Positions 8,334 to 17,243 of a stretch of 64,000 bases of DNA are shown here, piece by piece (position 1 is the stretch's first letter; every line of letters begins with the position of its first letter). The DNA is from Bradyrhizobium sp. 170 (lineage in GTDB: Bacteria; Pseudomonadota; Alphaproteobacteria; Rhizobiales; Xanthobacteraceae). The position numbers and the translations under genes are program-made. Location of the stretch: the NCBI RefSeq assembly GCF_023101085.1, contig NZ_CP064703.1, positions 7,812,001 to 7,876,000 on the forward strand. The letters run 5' to 3'. Under the pieces are notes generated by a model. It did not search any database and was not told where the DNA came from. It saw nothing but the letters and a program-made list of their open reading frames with translations.

Positions 8334-9854
8334 CTATTGGTTCCGGCGCAGGATGTCGATCCCTTCGACCGAACGCACGAAAGTGTAGGACTTGAGGAGC
8401 TGCGACACTTCGGCGTCGGCGCGCGCCCAGGCGCCCCACTCATTGCGAAGATTGTCGACCAGCACGATATCAGGCGGCAGCTTCTTGAAATCCTCGATCA
8501 GCCATTGGCGTTCCAGCGCCAGATAATCGTTCAGCTTCGCATCGGTCGCCGCATCGACAAAGGTCCTTTCGCGCGTCAACCGCACGAACGCGCGAACCCA
8601 GAGATTCTCCTGGCGGGAAACCCAGACGCCCTTGATATCCCGCACCAGCGGGTGACCAATGGCGGCCTCGCCGCTCAGCACCAGTATCCGCGGATGCGGC
8701 ATGAGACCTTCTACCGCTTGCCTGACCGGGCCGACATAGACGGTGACGTTGAACCAGAGCACGCCGACAACAAAGGTCACGGCCAGCATGAATGCCGAAA
8801 CAACTTCAAGACGACGCGAGCGCGCCCCCCTGTCCGCCGCTCCCGTCAGCGCATAGCCCATCGCAAGCAAGGCCACCGCGACCATCGGATAGGAGTGATA
8901 GGCCCAGCCGCGCCGCTGCAGGAAGAACGAGACGGCAAATCCGATCGATGCGAGAGCCATCACCAGCAACAGGGAGTCAGGCGCGTGCTTCTGCCGCGCC
9001 AGCAGCACTGACACCATCGCAATCGAGAATATCAGCGTGGCGTCGTTGAGGAAGATGACCGAAAGCGGCATCGACCACGACAAATAGGTGTCGCGGACCA
9101 GCGGATAGGTGACCGTGAAGTACTCGGGATAGAAGATGTACGTGCTGACACTGACCGTTATCACCAGCACGGCCGTGATGATGTTCTCCGGCGCAAGCAG
9201 CGTGAGCCAGGAGCGCGAGCGGATCGCTGCGAACAGGATGCACAAGGCCGCCGGCACCGTGAAGAACGGCTTGAAGGCCAGCGTGATCCCGGCGCCCACG
9301 CCGGCAAGCAGGATCGCCCATAGCGGCAACGGCTCGCGGTTGCTGCGCAGCGCATAAACAGCGAGCGCCGGAAGAAAGGTCAGCAGGGCCATATGTTCGC
9401 GTTGAGCGAAGACATGCATCGGCAGGATCGTAACGACGGCTGCGGCCCAGATGACGAACGGGCCCCCATTCAATCCGGCTAGCGCCGGCGACAGGCGCAG
9501 GATACGCGACACCGCAAACAGAGAGGCCGCCGCCAACAACAGGAGCTGCGCATCGATCACGTGCCGCGGATCGACGCCGAGAACACGCGCCAGCGCCACG
9601 CCCGGCAGATAGGCAAAGGCCGCCATCGGCGGATTGATCTCGATGATGTCGCGATAAAGATGCTGGCCATCCAGCATGCGTTCGCACACCACCAGCAGCC
9701 AGCTCACATCCGTATTGAGGGGAACCACCTGCCGAAGCACGATCGCGACAAGGAAGACGAGGCCGGTCGGGAACAGCGGCATCGGCGCCAGCCCTGCCCA
9801 TCCCGCCAACCCCGACGGCGAACGGCGCGAAATGGCGGAGAATTCAGAGGTCAT
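8334..9854 (-). CDS. Polytopic membrane protein, probable GT-C type glycosyltransferase
   Basis: A 506-residue inner-membrane protein with about ten hydrophobic segments and a soluble C-terminal ~110 residues. Near the N terminus VPLNTDVSWLLVVCERMLDG then HLYRDIIEINPPMAAF gives the acidic first-loop pattern of GT-C (GT39/PMT-like) transferases that use lipid-phosphate sugars. It contains HVFAQREHMALLTFLPAL, seen in related membrane glycosyltransferases. It is convergent with the GT2-methyltransferase pair and divergent from another polytopic protein at 9982. Likely it transfers a sugar from a lipid carrier on the periplasmic side; this is inferred from topology and neighbours. Confidence 0.75.
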   Translation of the reverse strand: MTSEFSAISRRSPSGLAGWAGLAPMPLFPTGLVFLVAIVLRQVVPLNTDVSWLLVVCERMLDGQHLYRDIIEINPPMAAFAYLPGVALARVLGVDPRHVIDAQLLLLAAASLFAVSRILRLSPALAGLNGGPFVIWAAAVVTILPMHVFAQREHMALLTFLPALAVYALRSNREPLPLWAILLAGVGAGITLAFKPFFTVPAALCILFAAIRSRSWLTLLAPENIITAVLVITVSVSTYIFYPEYFTVTYPLVRDTYLSWSMPLSVIFLNDATLIFSIAMVSVLLARQKHAPDSLLLVMALASIGFAVSFFLQRRGWAYHSYPMVAVALLAMGYALTGAADRGARSRRLEVVSAFMLAVTFVVGVLWFNVTVYVGPVRQAVEGLMPHPRILVLSGEAAIGHPLVRDIKGVWVSRQENLWVRAFVRLTRERTFVDAATDAKLNDYLALERQWLIEDFKKLPPDIVLVDNLRNEWGAWARADAEVSQLLKSYTFVRSVEGIDILRRNQ

Positions 9855-9981
9855 GGGCCTATCCTGCGAGCAAGCGGCACGACGCTAGCGGACCGGCGTT
9901 AACGCACAATTTGCGAAGGGCTCTGCGAGATCAGATGCGGGGCGATACATTCATGAATCCTTAAAATGACGGGTCCTAGAT

Positions 9982-11646
9982 GTGTCTTTCAACTCCTGGC
10001 CCAGCGACACAAACGAGGCAAGCGTGACACTCGCCACCGACGTTTCCCGCACGGATGCCGGAAGGCCCGCTCACCGGCCCTGGCAGTGGTCCGTTCTTCA
10101 AACCAGGACCTTGGTGCCGATGGCCATCGCGCTCGGCTCGTTGCTGGCCGGTGCGATCTACACCTGGTTTGCCGGCGAGGACGTCAACTGGGACTGGCAG
10201 AACTACCACGAGTACAATGTCTGGGCCGTCATCACCGGCCGCTACGGCCTCGATGCCCTTCCCGCCGGCTTCCAGACCTATTTCAATCCGACCGTCTATT
10301 TCCCGGTCTACTACCTGCGCCATCTGCTGCCGCTGCCCTACGGCCTGATGATCCTCGGCGCGGTGCACGGCCTCAATCTGCTGCTGATCTATTTTCTGAT
10401 CCGCGTCCTGCTGCGGGAAGCGGCGACGGCGAGCGCGATCGGGGCATCGATCCTGATTGCCGCGGTCGGGCCGATGACGCTTTCGGAAGTGGGCACGAGC
10501 TTCTCCGACATCCTCACCGCGCTTCCGATCCTTGCAGGCTGCATCCTGATCCTGTCGGCGGATGAATCGCGGCATGGACGTTACATTCTCGCCGGGCTTT
10601 TGATCGGCGCCGCCGTCGGGCTGAAATTGACCAATGTCGTCTATGCGCTCGGCGCCGCCGCGGCCGTCCTTGTTGCCGTCCGGCCGCTGCTGGCAACGCT
10701 CTGCCTCGGATTTGGCGGCGCGGTCGGCGCGCTGGCGACGGGCGGCGCGTGGGGGCTGATGCTCTGGCGCGAGATGGGCAATCCGATTTTCCCGCTCTTC
10801 AACGCCGTGTTCCAGTCCCCGGAATTGGTCCCGATGAACATCATGGACTGGCAATTCCTGCCGCGCGGCATGCTGGACGCGCTGGCCTATCCCTTCTACT
10901 GGCTGGTCGGCGACAACAGGAGCTCGGAATATCCGTTTCGCGATGCGCGATTTGCGGTCGCAACGGTGCTGATTCTGTTCGGCATCGGCCGAAGCTTCAT
11001 CGCGCGCGCCGCGATCCTCACGCGCCGCGACATCCAGTTCCTGGTGTTTTTCGCCGTCTCCTACGCGACATGGCTCACCCTGTTCTCGATCCATCGCTAT
11101 GCGATCGTGCTGGAGTTGTTGTGCGCGCCCCTGATCGTCCTGCTGATCCATCGCAGCATCGCCGCCACGCCCGGCTCTGCCTCGCTCCGTTCATCTTCGG
11201 TGCGCGTGAGTGCGGTGATGCTTGCCGTAGCGCTGGCCATCGCGCTGTGGACGCAACCGGGGGATTGGTTCCGCCGCCCCTGGTCCAATCCGTACAATCC
11301 GAGTATCTCAAAATCCCTCGAGCAGCCCGCGGTCTATCTTCTTCTCGACAAGCCGCTGGCCTATGTGGCCCCGCTGCTGCCGCCGCAGTCGCGGTTCTAT
11401 CAGATCGCCGACATCGCCCTGCCCATCATGCCCGACGGTGAGTTCGACCGCCGCATCCGCACCGCGTTGAAAAATCCGCTGCCGGGCGGTGCATGGGAAT
11501 TGCACACGCGCGGCAAGCCGATCCGCGAACCATTGCTGGAGCGATATGGCTTGCGCGTCGATGCTTCCCGAGCGTGCGTCGAAATCGAAGGCGCGTGGCT
11601 AGGGACAGCCATCGAGGCGTGTCCACTGGTTGCGCGCGAGAAGTAG
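9982..11646 (+). CDS. Polytopic membrane protein, probable GT-C/GT87-like glycosyltransferase
   Basis: A 554-residue protein with an N-terminal membrane anchor and about ten further hydrophobic segments. The first periplasmic loop has GEDVNWDWQNYHEYNVWAV, the acidic and aromatic pattern of DUF2029/GT87-type mannosyltransferase-like proteins, then YFNPTVYFPVYYLRH. The last ~130 residues are soluble. Start is uncertain: a GTG at 9982 or a GTG at 10024, which has GAGGCAAGC in front of it and would shorten the protein by 14 residues. Together with the GT2 and the other polytopic protein it suggests a surface glycan or lipid modification locus. The acceptor is unknown. Confidence 0.75.
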   Translation: MSFNSWPSDTNEASVTLATDVSRTDAGRPAHRPWQWSVLQTRTLVPMAIALGSLLAGAIYTWFAGEDVNWDWQNYHEYNVWAVITGRYGLDALPAGFQTYFNPTVYFPVYYLRHLLPLPYGLMILGAVHGLNLLLIYFLIRVLLREAATASAIGASILIAAVGPMTLSEVGTSFSDILTALPILAGCILILSADESRHGRYILAGLLIGAAVGLKLTNVVYALGAAAAVLVAVRPLLATLCLGFGGAVGALATGGAWGLMLWREMGNPIFPLFNAVFQSPELVPMNIMDWQFLPRGMLDALAYPFYWLVGDNRSSEYPFRDARFAVATVLILFGIGRSFIARAAILTRRDIQFLVFFAVSYATWLTLFSIHRYAIVLELLCAPLIVLLIHRSIAATPGSASLRSSSVRVSAVMLAVALAIALWTQPGDWFRRPWSNPYNPSISKSLEQPAVYLLLDKPLAYVAPLLPPQSRFYQIADIALPIMPDGEFDRRIRTALKNPLPGGAWELHTRGKPIREPLLERYGLRVDASRACVEIEGAWLGTAIEACPLVAREK

Positions 11647-12167
11647 CCCGGAGCGTATCCGCCGGTCCGTCAAGCCGCCTGATCGATGAAGGGCGATCTT
11701 CAAGCCGAGCGTTGCAGCATGCGTCTCGCGCGCCTCTGCCCGGCTTGGCGCGCACTTCGGGCGGGAACCGGCCTCTGCCCTCAGCATGTGAGTATCGGCG
11801 GCGGGGGTGGCGAAACAAGACCATCCAAAGGAAATTAGCGATCTATTAACCATTTAGCGATCTATTAACCATTGTGGCAAACCGGCCCGATTTCTCCGGC
11901 CCCCGGACTCCGCGGCGCTCGAATCCGATTCCGGTTTGTTCTCAAATTAATAACTGTGGCTGCGATCTGCTGTGGACGACGCCGCTTTGGCCTGTGGACG
12001 GACTCTGGGGTCAGTTGCGCGGATTCCGCAAATCACATCACTTGAGCGTCGGCAGGCCCCGGGATGATCAGCGATCGGGGGATTGCAGCCGGCGCCGGCG
12101 CATCAGTTCAACGCGCGCCGTGCTCCGCGTGCGTATCAGAAGAATTCAAAAACAAGGTCGAGACGGC
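11647..12167. other. 521-base non-coding stretch upstream of the YbjN gene
   Basis: No credible gene in either strand. The only clear structure is the perfect 19-bp tandem repeat at 11835-11872 described separately. From about 11860 to 12030 the base composition is lower in GC than the flanks, as expected for a promoter region of the gene at 12168. Confidence 0.6.
11835..11872 (+). promoter_or_regulatory. Perfect 19-bp tandem repeat carrying two CtrA-like half-sites
   Basis: TTAGCGATCTATTAACCAT occurs twice back to back (11835-11853 and 11854-11872). Each copy ends in TTAACCAT, which matches the half-site form of the CtrA recognition sequence known from Caulobacter. The repeat lies about 300 bp before the YbjN gene. 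The regulator assignment is inference. Confidence 0.5.
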
Positions 12168-12668
12168 ATGTCCCTCCTCGAAGGCATTATCGATTCCCGG
12201 AACAACCCGCTCGCGGCGGTCGAGGACATTGCCGCCGAGAACAATTGGGCGTTCGAGCGATCCGGCGAAGACGAAGTCACCATCGTCTCCAAGGGCAACT
12301 GGACCGACTATCAGCTCTCCTTCACCTGGATGCCGGAGATCGAGGCGCTGCACCTGGCCTCCGCCTTCGACATGAAGATTCCGCCGGCGCGCCGCGCCGA
12401 AGTGCAGCGGCTGATCGCGGCGATCAACGAGCAATTATGGGTCGGCCATTTCGACATCTGGACCCACACCGGCATGATCATGTACCGGCAGGCGCTGATG
12501 CTGCCGGGCGGGCTGACCGCCTCGGCCGCGCAGTGCGAGGTCATGCTGGCCGGCGCCATCCACGCCTGCGAGCGCTATTACCCGGCGTTCCAGTTCGTGG
12601 TCTGGGCCGGGAAGACCGCCGAGGAGGCGATGAGCGCGGCGATGTTCGATACCGAGGGCGAGGCGTAG
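12168..12668 (+). CDS. YbjN domain-containing protein
   Basis: A 166-residue cytoplasmic protein with the YbjN fold (a type III secretion chaperone-like alpha/beta fold). It opens MSLLEGIIDSRNNPLAAVED and contains the conserved segments VTIVSKGNWTDYQLSFTWMP, EALHLASAFDMKIPP, LIAAINEQLWVGHFDIW and MIMYRQALMLPGG. Family members are sensory or chaperone-like proteins linked to motility and stress in enterobacteria; the function in Rhizobiales is unknown. Longer in-frame starts exist upstream, but the start at 12168 gives the conserved N terminus and the upstream residues are not protein-like. It is followed by a palindromic repeat and proC on the same strand, without evidence for an operon. Confidence 0.85.
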   Translation: MSLLEGIIDSRNNPLAAVEDIAAENNWAFERSGEDEVTIVSKGNWTDYQLSFTWMPEIEALHLASAFDMKIPPARRAEVQRLIAAINEQLWVGHFDIWTHTGMIMYRQALMLPGGLTASAAQCEVMLAGAIHACERYYPAFQFVVWAGKTAEEAMSAAMFDTEGEA

Positions 12669-12696
12669 GGGTTTCCGCCGTCTCCGCGCATTCCAT

Positions 12697-12822
12697 GTCG
12701 TCCCTGCGAACGCAGGGACCCATACTCCGTGACCTCAGCGGCTCAAGCAAACTGCTTGTGGCCTCTCTCTCCCTTTACTAGAACCGCCTGTGGTTATGGG
12801 TCCCGGCGTTCGCAGGGACGAC
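12697..12822. repeat. Paired palindromic repeat, GTCGTCCCTGCG type (copy 1)
   Basis: Two short hairpin units facing each other: GTCGTCCCTGCGAACGCA then GGGACCCATA at 12697-12724, and TATGGGTCCCGGCGTTCGC then AGGGACGAC at 12795-12822, with about 70 bp of unrelated sequence between. Each unit is itself a hairpin. Related pairs lie at 14193-14334 and 23085-23205. This is a dispersed REP-like element. Confidence 0.75.
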
Positions 12823-12837
12823 GAGGGAGTATGTCGC

Positions 12838-13671
12838 ATGTCGTCGTCGATCACCGCAGCTAGTCCCCTCACTAATGTCCACGGCACCATCGCGCTCGCC
12901 GGCGCCGGCAAGATGGGCGGCGCGATGCTGACCGGATGGCTGGCTGGCGGCCTCGACGCCAAGCGCGTCGTGGTGATCGAGCCGTTCCCGTCCGACGAAA
13001 TCAAGGCGCTGGTCGCCAAGGGCGTCTGTCTCAATCCGAAAGATCCCGGCACAGCCGATACGCTGGTGGTCGCCGTGAAGCCGCAGATGTTCCACGAAGC
13101 GGGTCCGGCGCTGAAGCAGCTCGTCGGACCGAATACGCTGGTCGTCTCGATCATGGCGGGCACGCCCATAGCTGCGCTGGAACAGCTCTGCGGCGGCATG
13201 GTGGTTCGCGCCATGCCGAACACGCCGGCCGCGATTGGCCGCGGCATCACGGTTGCGGTCGCGGCGAAGAATGTCAGCGCCGCGCAGCGCGCCACCGCCG
13301 ATGCGCTGCTGCGCGCCACCGGCTCGGTCGAATGGGTCGACGATGAAAGCCTGATGGATGCGGTGACCGCCGTGTCCGGCTCCGGCCCGGCCTATGTGTT
13401 CCTGCTCGCCGAAGAACTGGCGCGCGCCGGCGTCGAGGCCGGCCTGCCGGCAGAACTTGCCACCAAGCTCGCGCGCGAAACCGTCGCGGGCTCCGGCGAA
13501 CTGCTGCACCGCTCCGAACAGGATTCCGCCACGCTGCGCCAGAACGTCACGTCGCCCGGCGGCACCACGGCGGCCGCGCTGGAGGTGCTGATGGGCAAGG
13601 ACGGAATGCAGCCGCTGATGATCCGCGCGATTGCCGCGGCGACGAAGCGATCGAAGGAACTGGCGAAGTAG
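12838..13671 (+). CDS. proC: Pyrroline-5-carboxylate reductase
   Basis: Last step of proline synthesis: NAD(P)H-dependent reduction of 1-pyrroline-5-carboxylate to proline in the cytoplasm. 277 residues. The Rossmann entry is TIALAGAGKMGGAMLTGWL; further conserved segments are VVAVKPQMF, VVRAMPNTPAAIGRG, the proline/dimer motif VTAVSGSGPAYVF and SPGGTTAAALEVL near the C terminus. I chose the ATG at 12838 because an earlier in-frame GTG lies inside the palindromic repeat and would add residues translated from repeat sequence. It is followed by another palindromic repeat. Housekeeping gene, not obviously in an operon. Confidence 0.95.
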   Translation: MSSSITAASPLTNVHGTIALAGAGKMGGAMLTGWLAGGLDAKRVVVIEPFPSDEIKALVAKGVCLNPKDPGTADTLVVAVKPQMFHEAGPALKQLVGPNTLVVSIMAGTPIAALEQLCGGMVVRAMPNTPAAIGRGITVAVAAKNVSAAQRATADALLRATGSVEWVDDESLMDAVTAVSGSGPAYVFLLAEELARAGVEAGLPAELATKLARETVAGSGELLHRSEQDSATLRQNVTSPGGTTAAALEVLMGKDGMQPLMIRAIAAATKRSKELAK

Positions 13672-13676
13672 AAGGT

Positions 13677-13762
13677 GCGTAGGGTGGGCAAAGCGCAAGC
13701 GTGCCCACCATCGCGAGCACGGTGCTAAATGGTGGGCACGCTTCGCTCTGCCCACCCTACGC
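13677..13762. repeat. Dispersed palindromic repeat, GTAGGGTGGGCAAAGCG type (copy 2)
   Basis: An 86-bp palindrome, GCGTAGGGTGGGCAAAGCGC at the left and its complement ending CTGCCCACCCTACGC at the right, with the inner arms GTGCCCACCA / TGGTGGGCAC. It is the same family as 2650-2742 and again sits between two convergent genes (proC and the thioesterase). Confidence 0.8.
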
Positions 13763-13775
13763 ACTGAGTTTGCCG

Positions 13776-14171
13776 CTACTTCCCCGCAAACCGCTTGGTA
13801 AACATCTCGACATTGACGAGGCCGCGGGCGTGGCGGCCGTCGCCGATCTTGCGCTCGCCCTCAAAGGCTTCGACCTCGAAGCGGATCACGCGGCGCTCCA
13901 CCGCGACGACTTTAGCCGTGGTCCGCACCGTTGCGCCAACCAGCGACGCGCCGAGATGGCGGATATCAACCTCGGTGCCAACGGTGATCCAGGCGGGCTG
14001 AAGATGGCCCCTGATGGCATCGCTGGATGCCATCTCCATTTCCAGGATCATCATCGGCGTCGCATAGACCATCGGCATGTCAGGTACAAAGTGCCCGACC
14101 GTGCGCTCGGCCGGCACGACCAGCGTCCGCTCCGCACTCATGCCGATCTTGATGAATTCGCGTGCGTCCAT
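13776..14171 (-). CDS. Thioesterase of the FlK (fluoroacetyl-CoA thioesterase-like) hot-dog family
   Basis: A 131-residue single hot-dog domain protein. The segment TLVVPAERTVGHFVPDMPMV then YATPMMILEMEMAS resembles the FlK family pattern (Thr-Val, Pro-x-x-Phe-Ala-Thr, helix with Glu), and RHLGASLVGATVRTTAKVVA is the second conserved strand pair. Members hydrolyse acyl-CoA thioesters; only FlK itself is specific for fluoroacetyl-CoA, so that substrate should not be assumed. I chose the ATG at 14171; the longer in-frame extension runs into the neighbouring palindromic repeat. It is flanked by repeats on both sides, so it is probably transcribed alone. Confidence 0.82.
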   Translation of the reverse strand: MDAREFIKIGMSAERTLVVPAERTVGHFVPDMPMVYATPMMILEMEMASSDAIRGHLQPAWITVGTEVDIRHLGASLVGATVRTTAKVVAVERRVIRFEVEAFEGERKIGDGRHARGLVNVEMFTKRFAGK

Positions 14172-14192
14172 GGATCCTTCCACAAATGCAGT

Positions 14193-14334
14193 GTCGTCCC
14201 GGCCTTGAGCCGGGACCCATAACCACAAATCGCCATTGTTGCAGCTAGCTGGAGCTCCAGCCCAGCGTAACAACTAACATCGGTGGTTATGGGTCCCTGC
14301 GCCCGTGCGCAATTGCGCACTAGGCAGGGACGAC
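14193..14334. repeat. Paired palindromic repeat, GTCGTCCCTGCG type (copy 2)
   Basis: Left unit GTCGTCCCGGCCTTGAGCC then GGGACCCATAACCAC from 14193; right unit GTGGTTATGGGTCCCTGCGC continuing to CAGGGACGACG near 14334. The two units face each other with about 60 bp between them. The right unit contains an extra palindrome GTGCGCAATTGCGCAC. Confidence 0.75.
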
Positions 14335-14342
14335 GATGGAGG

Positions 14343-14546
14343 CTACTTCTTCGCCGCAGCCGCCCGCTCCACAAACGTCTTGCCGCCCTTCATCTTGTGG
14401 GCCAGCGGCGCTTCGTTGATCTGGATCACCACCGCATCGGCATCGACGCCGAGGTTCTTCACCAGCGCCTGCGTGATGTCGCGCATCATGCCGGCCTTCT
14501 GTTCGTCGGTGCGGCCGGCGGCCATGCTCACGGTAATCTCAGGCAT
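14343..14546 (-). CDS. 4-oxalocrotonate tautomerase family enzyme
   Basis: A 67-residue member of the tautomerase superfamily. The start at 14546 gives MPEITVSMAAGRTDEQKAG, which places Pro next to the initiator Met; after Met removal this is the catalytic Pro-1. The spacing to VIQINEAPLAHKMKGGKTF fits the 4-OT fold, with possible charged residues around Arg12. Typical members isomerise enols such as 2-hydroxymuconate; the natural substrate here is unknown. GAGGAGACGAG-like sequence precedes the start. It follows hisS on the same strand with an intervening hairpin. Confidence 0.88.
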   Translation of the reverse strand: MPEITVSMAAGRTDEQKAGMMRDITQALVKNLGVDADAVVIQINEAPLAHKMKGGKTFVERAAAAKK

Positions 14547-14631
14547 TCTCGTCTCCTCGTTGCTTTTCTTCTCGCGATAGCCGAGCCCTTCCCGACCGTC
14601 CGCGATCCTCCCCATCAAACAAGACGTGGAT

Positions 14632-14650
14632 GCCCGGCACAAGGCCGGGC
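14632..14650. repeat. Short hairpin downstream of hisS
   Basis: GCCCGGC (14632-14638) and GCCGGGC (14644-14650) form a perfect 7-bp stem with a 5-nt loop, embedded in GTGGATGCCCGGCACAAGGC. It lies between hisS and the tautomerase gene and may be a transcription stop or a dispersed repeat. Confidence 0.5.
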
Positions 14651-14670
14651 ACGACGCCTGGAATGAATAG

Positions 14671-16212
14671 CTATCCCCACTTCACGTCATGGCGCGCCAG
14701 CACTTCGCGCACGGCATCGACGAGCTTGCCTTGGTCGACCTCGTATTGGGCCTCGGCCTGTTTCTTCAAATACTCTTCGCGGTCCTTGATCTCGGTAAGG
14801 CCCGCACCAAGGATGAGATCCTTGATCTGGATCTTGCCGTTCGCCCTTTCGTCCGACCCCTGGACGATCGCGCAGGGCGCGTTTCGCCTGTCGGCATATT
14901 TCATTTGCTGACCAATGCTGTGTTTTGGATTTCCGAGATACAGCTCGGCGCGGATATTCGCGTTGCGAAGAGCAGCGACCATCTTTTGATAGTCAGCGAT
15001 TTCTCCTCCGAACACCGTGACGACTACCGGGCCAAATGCCGGCTTCGTGTCGACCTTTCCGAGCATGGTCAGCGCGGCCTGCAGGCGCGACACGCCGATC
15101 GAAAATCCCGTTGCCGGCACCGGCTCGCCGCGGAAGCGCGAGACGAGGCCGTCATAGCGACCGCCGCCGCCGACGGAGCCGAAGCGTACGGGGCGGCCTT
15201 TCTCGTCCTTGGTTTCGAGCGTGAGTTCGACCTCGTAGACGGGGCCGGTGTAATATTCGAGGCCGCGGACGACGGAAGGATCGATGACGATTCGGCTCTC
15301 GTCATACCCTGCCGCCGCAACAAGCTCTTTAATCATTGTAAGTTCGGCAACACCCTCTTTCCCTAAAGCGTTGTCTTCAACGACGGTTTCGAAATTCGCA
15401 ATCGTCACCGCGTTCGAACCCACATCGCTTTTCGATCCGGACTGGCCCTTGTAACCTGTGAAATTGATCACGCGCGATATTGCGCGGTCACTCAATCCTG
15501 CCCCTTTGGTGAAGTCGCCTTTTCCTTCTTCTCCGCCATCCCATCTGCCTGGACCAAGTAACTTTTCGATTTCCTCGACTGGAAACTTATCGAGCTTATC
15601 AATCGCTCTTAGGACGGTCAGCCGTATGCCTGCATGCTCCTCACCACCCAGCCCGATGCTCTCCATCACCCCATCGAGCACCTTGCGGTTATTTACCTTC
15701 ACCAGATAACTGCCGCGGGGAATGCCGAGCGCTTCCATCGTGTCCGCCGCCATCATGCACATCTCGGCGTCGGCCGCAGGCGAAGCCGAGCCCACTGTGT
15801 CGGCGTCGAACTGCATGAACTGGCGGAAACGGCCGGGGCCGGGCTTCTCGTTGCGGTAGACGTAGCCGGCACGGTAACTGCGATACGGTTTTGGCAGCGC
15901 GTCGAAATTTTCCGCGACGTAACGCGCCAGCGGCGCGGTCAGGTCGTAGCGCAGCGAGATCCACTGCTCGTCGTCGTCCTGGAACGAGAACACGCCCTCG
16001 TTCGGCCGGTCCTGGTCGGGCAGGAACTTGCCGAGCGCGTCGGTGAACTCCATCGCCGGGGTTTCGACCGGCTCGAATCCATAACGCTCGTAGACTTCGC
16101 GGATTTTCTCGACCATCTGGCGCGTGGCGGCAATCGCCGCCGGGCCACGATCTTCCAGTCCGCGCGGCAGGCGGGCGCGGAGCTTCTGGGGTTTTTTGGG
16201 TTTTTCAGCCAT
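14671..16212 (-). CDS. hisS: Histidine-tRNA ligase
   Basis: Class II aminoacyl-tRNA synthetase that charges tRNA-His. From the ATG at 16212 it is 513 residues. Seen in order: [20 protein letters not shown] (motif 1 region), [15 protein letters not shown], motif 2 [17 protein letters not shown], the histidine-specific [14 protein letters not shown], motif 3 region [16 protein letters not shown] and a C-terminal anticodon-binding domain. An in-frame longer start at 16296 adds residues with no family counterpart. Composition is uneven: about 14.76-15.06 kb and 15.29-15.70 kb are clearly less GC-rich and use less typical codons than the rest (for example TTT, TTA, ATT), as if parts had been replaced by recombination. 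Confidence 0.95.
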   Translation of the reverse strand: MAEKPKKPQKLRARLPRGLEDRGPAAIAATRQMVEKIREVYERYGFEPVETPAMEFTDALGKFLPDQDRPNEGVFSFQDDDEQWISLRYDLTAPLARYVAENFDALPKPYRSYRAGYVYRNEKPGPGRFRQFMQFDADTVGSASPAADAEMCMMAADTMEALGIPRGSYLVKVNNRKVLDGVMESIGLGGEEHAGIRLTVLRAIDKLDKFPVEEIEKLLGPGRWDGGEEGKGDFTKGAGLSDRAISRVINFTGYKGQSGSKSDVGSNAVTIANFETVVEDNALGKEGVAELTMIKELVAAAGYDESRIVIDPSVVRGLEYYTGPVYEVELTLETKDEKGRPVRFGSVGGGGRYDGLVSRFRGEPVPATGFSIGVSRLQAALTMLGKVDTKPAFGPVVVTVFGGEIADYQKMVAALRNANIRAELYLGNPKHSIGQQMKYADRRNAPCAIVQGSDERANGKIQIKDLILGAGLTEIKDREEYLKKQAEAQYEVDQGKLVDAVREVLARHDVKWG

Positions 16213-16350
16213 GGGCGGCGTTGGTACCAGCATGTGCCTGACGGGGAAAGCCGCTTTTGGCACCGCCACCGGCAAAACCAGGGGGATCCCACGCACTTAA
16301 CCCACCGGGCGGGCTTTGACCAGAACGTCCTGTTTGGCCTTGGGCCTGCC

Positions 16351-16878
16351 TTAAGGGGATTCCATCCGCGCGCGAAGCGCGTCGGCGTCGGCCTTCGGCA
16401 TTGCTTTCAGCAGCGGCTTGATGGTCTCGCCACCGACGATCTTGCCGTTCCGCATGAACATCCAGTCCGAGATGTCGGCCTCCTTGAACTCGACCACGTC
16501 GCCTGCCTTCTTGCCGGGCAGATCGCGCGGTGCGTTGGCGAACCTTCCCGAATAGCGGCCGTCCGCGATCTTCTTCACCTCGGCGATCCAGATGTGCTCG
16601 CCATTGTTCCTCGGATTCGGAAAACGCGCCTTCAGGGAGTGACCGGTCTCCGACGGTTTAGGCGCGTCGTAGGAGGCCCAGAACGTCGGCAGCGTGGCCC
16701 GCCCCTTTGCGATCGCGGCATTCATCTCCGCGTTGCCGGAACTGAGGTCGATCACCGGGGAACGGTCCTGGGCCATGACGGCGCCTGTCGGGGAGCCGAA
16801 AGCCGCGAGGGCCGCCGCAACGGCAGCCGCCACGACGCATTTGGAGCATATTGAGAGAGCTGAGGTCATTGTCACCAT
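16351..16878 (-). CDS. Exported DUF2314 domain protein
   Basis: A 175-residue protein with a signal peptide (hydrophobic CVVAAAVAAALAAFGSPTG, cleavage near GAVMAQ) followed by a DUF2314 domain: MNAAIAKGRATLPTFWASY, SLKARFPNPRNNGEHIWIAE, GRFANAPRDLPGKKAGDVVE and DISDWMFMRNGKIVGGET. The domain is widespread but has no established function. Start uncertain: ATGs at 16878 and 16869 are equally plausible. It faces away from the small secreted-protein gene at 17000 and is convergent with nothing, so it is probably a single-gene unit. Confidence 0.8.
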   Translation of the reverse strand: MVTMTSALSICSKCVVAAAVAAALAAFGSPTGAVMAQDRSPVIDLSSGNAEMNAAIAKGRATLPTFWASYDAPKPSETGHSLKARFPNPRNNGEHIWIAEVKKIADGRYSGRFANAPRDLPGKKAGDVVEFKEADISDWMFMRNGKIVGGETIKPLLKAMPKADADALRARMESP

Positions 16879-16999
16879 TTCACGCACCGAATTCTATCCG
16901 CAATCCGGGAGTTGGTCGCACAAAGCCGCAGAAGAGTTCACGATCCAGGAACCACACTTTGCGCGCCGAATTATTTGTAGGTCTCCAAAGGAGAGATCT

Positions 17000-17218
17000 A
17001 TGAAGAAGCTTATCACCCTCACCGCTCTTACGCTCCTGTGCGGCTCGGCATTTGCCCAGAACACCGGCCCCGCTCCGCAGACCGGCATGGAGAAGCCCGG
17101 AACGACGAACGGCGCCAAGCCAGATGGTTCGATGGACACCACCGGCATGAGCGCAACCAAGGGCAATATCAAAAGGGACAAGGACGGGGCACCGGCCCCG
17201 AAGGACGAGAAGAAGTAA
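17000..17218 (+). CDS. Small exported hydrophilic protein
   Basis: 72 residues. MKKLITLTALTLLCGSAFAQ is a classical Sec signal peptide with cleavage after AFA, and AAAGGAGAGATCT directly before the ATG is an excellent ribosome-binding site. The mature ~52 residues (NTGPAPQTGMEKPGTTNGAK onwards) are Gly/Thr/Lys-rich, without cysteines, and look disordered. Similar small secreted proteins are common in rhizobia; no function is known to me. A second protein of this style is at 62428-62730. Confidence 0.8.
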   Translation: MKKLITLTALTLLCGSAFAQNTGPAPQTGMEKPGTTNGAKPDGSMDTTGMSATKGNIKRDKDGAPAPKDEKK

Positions 17219-17243
17219 GCCGTTCGCTAACGCGGCGAGCGCA

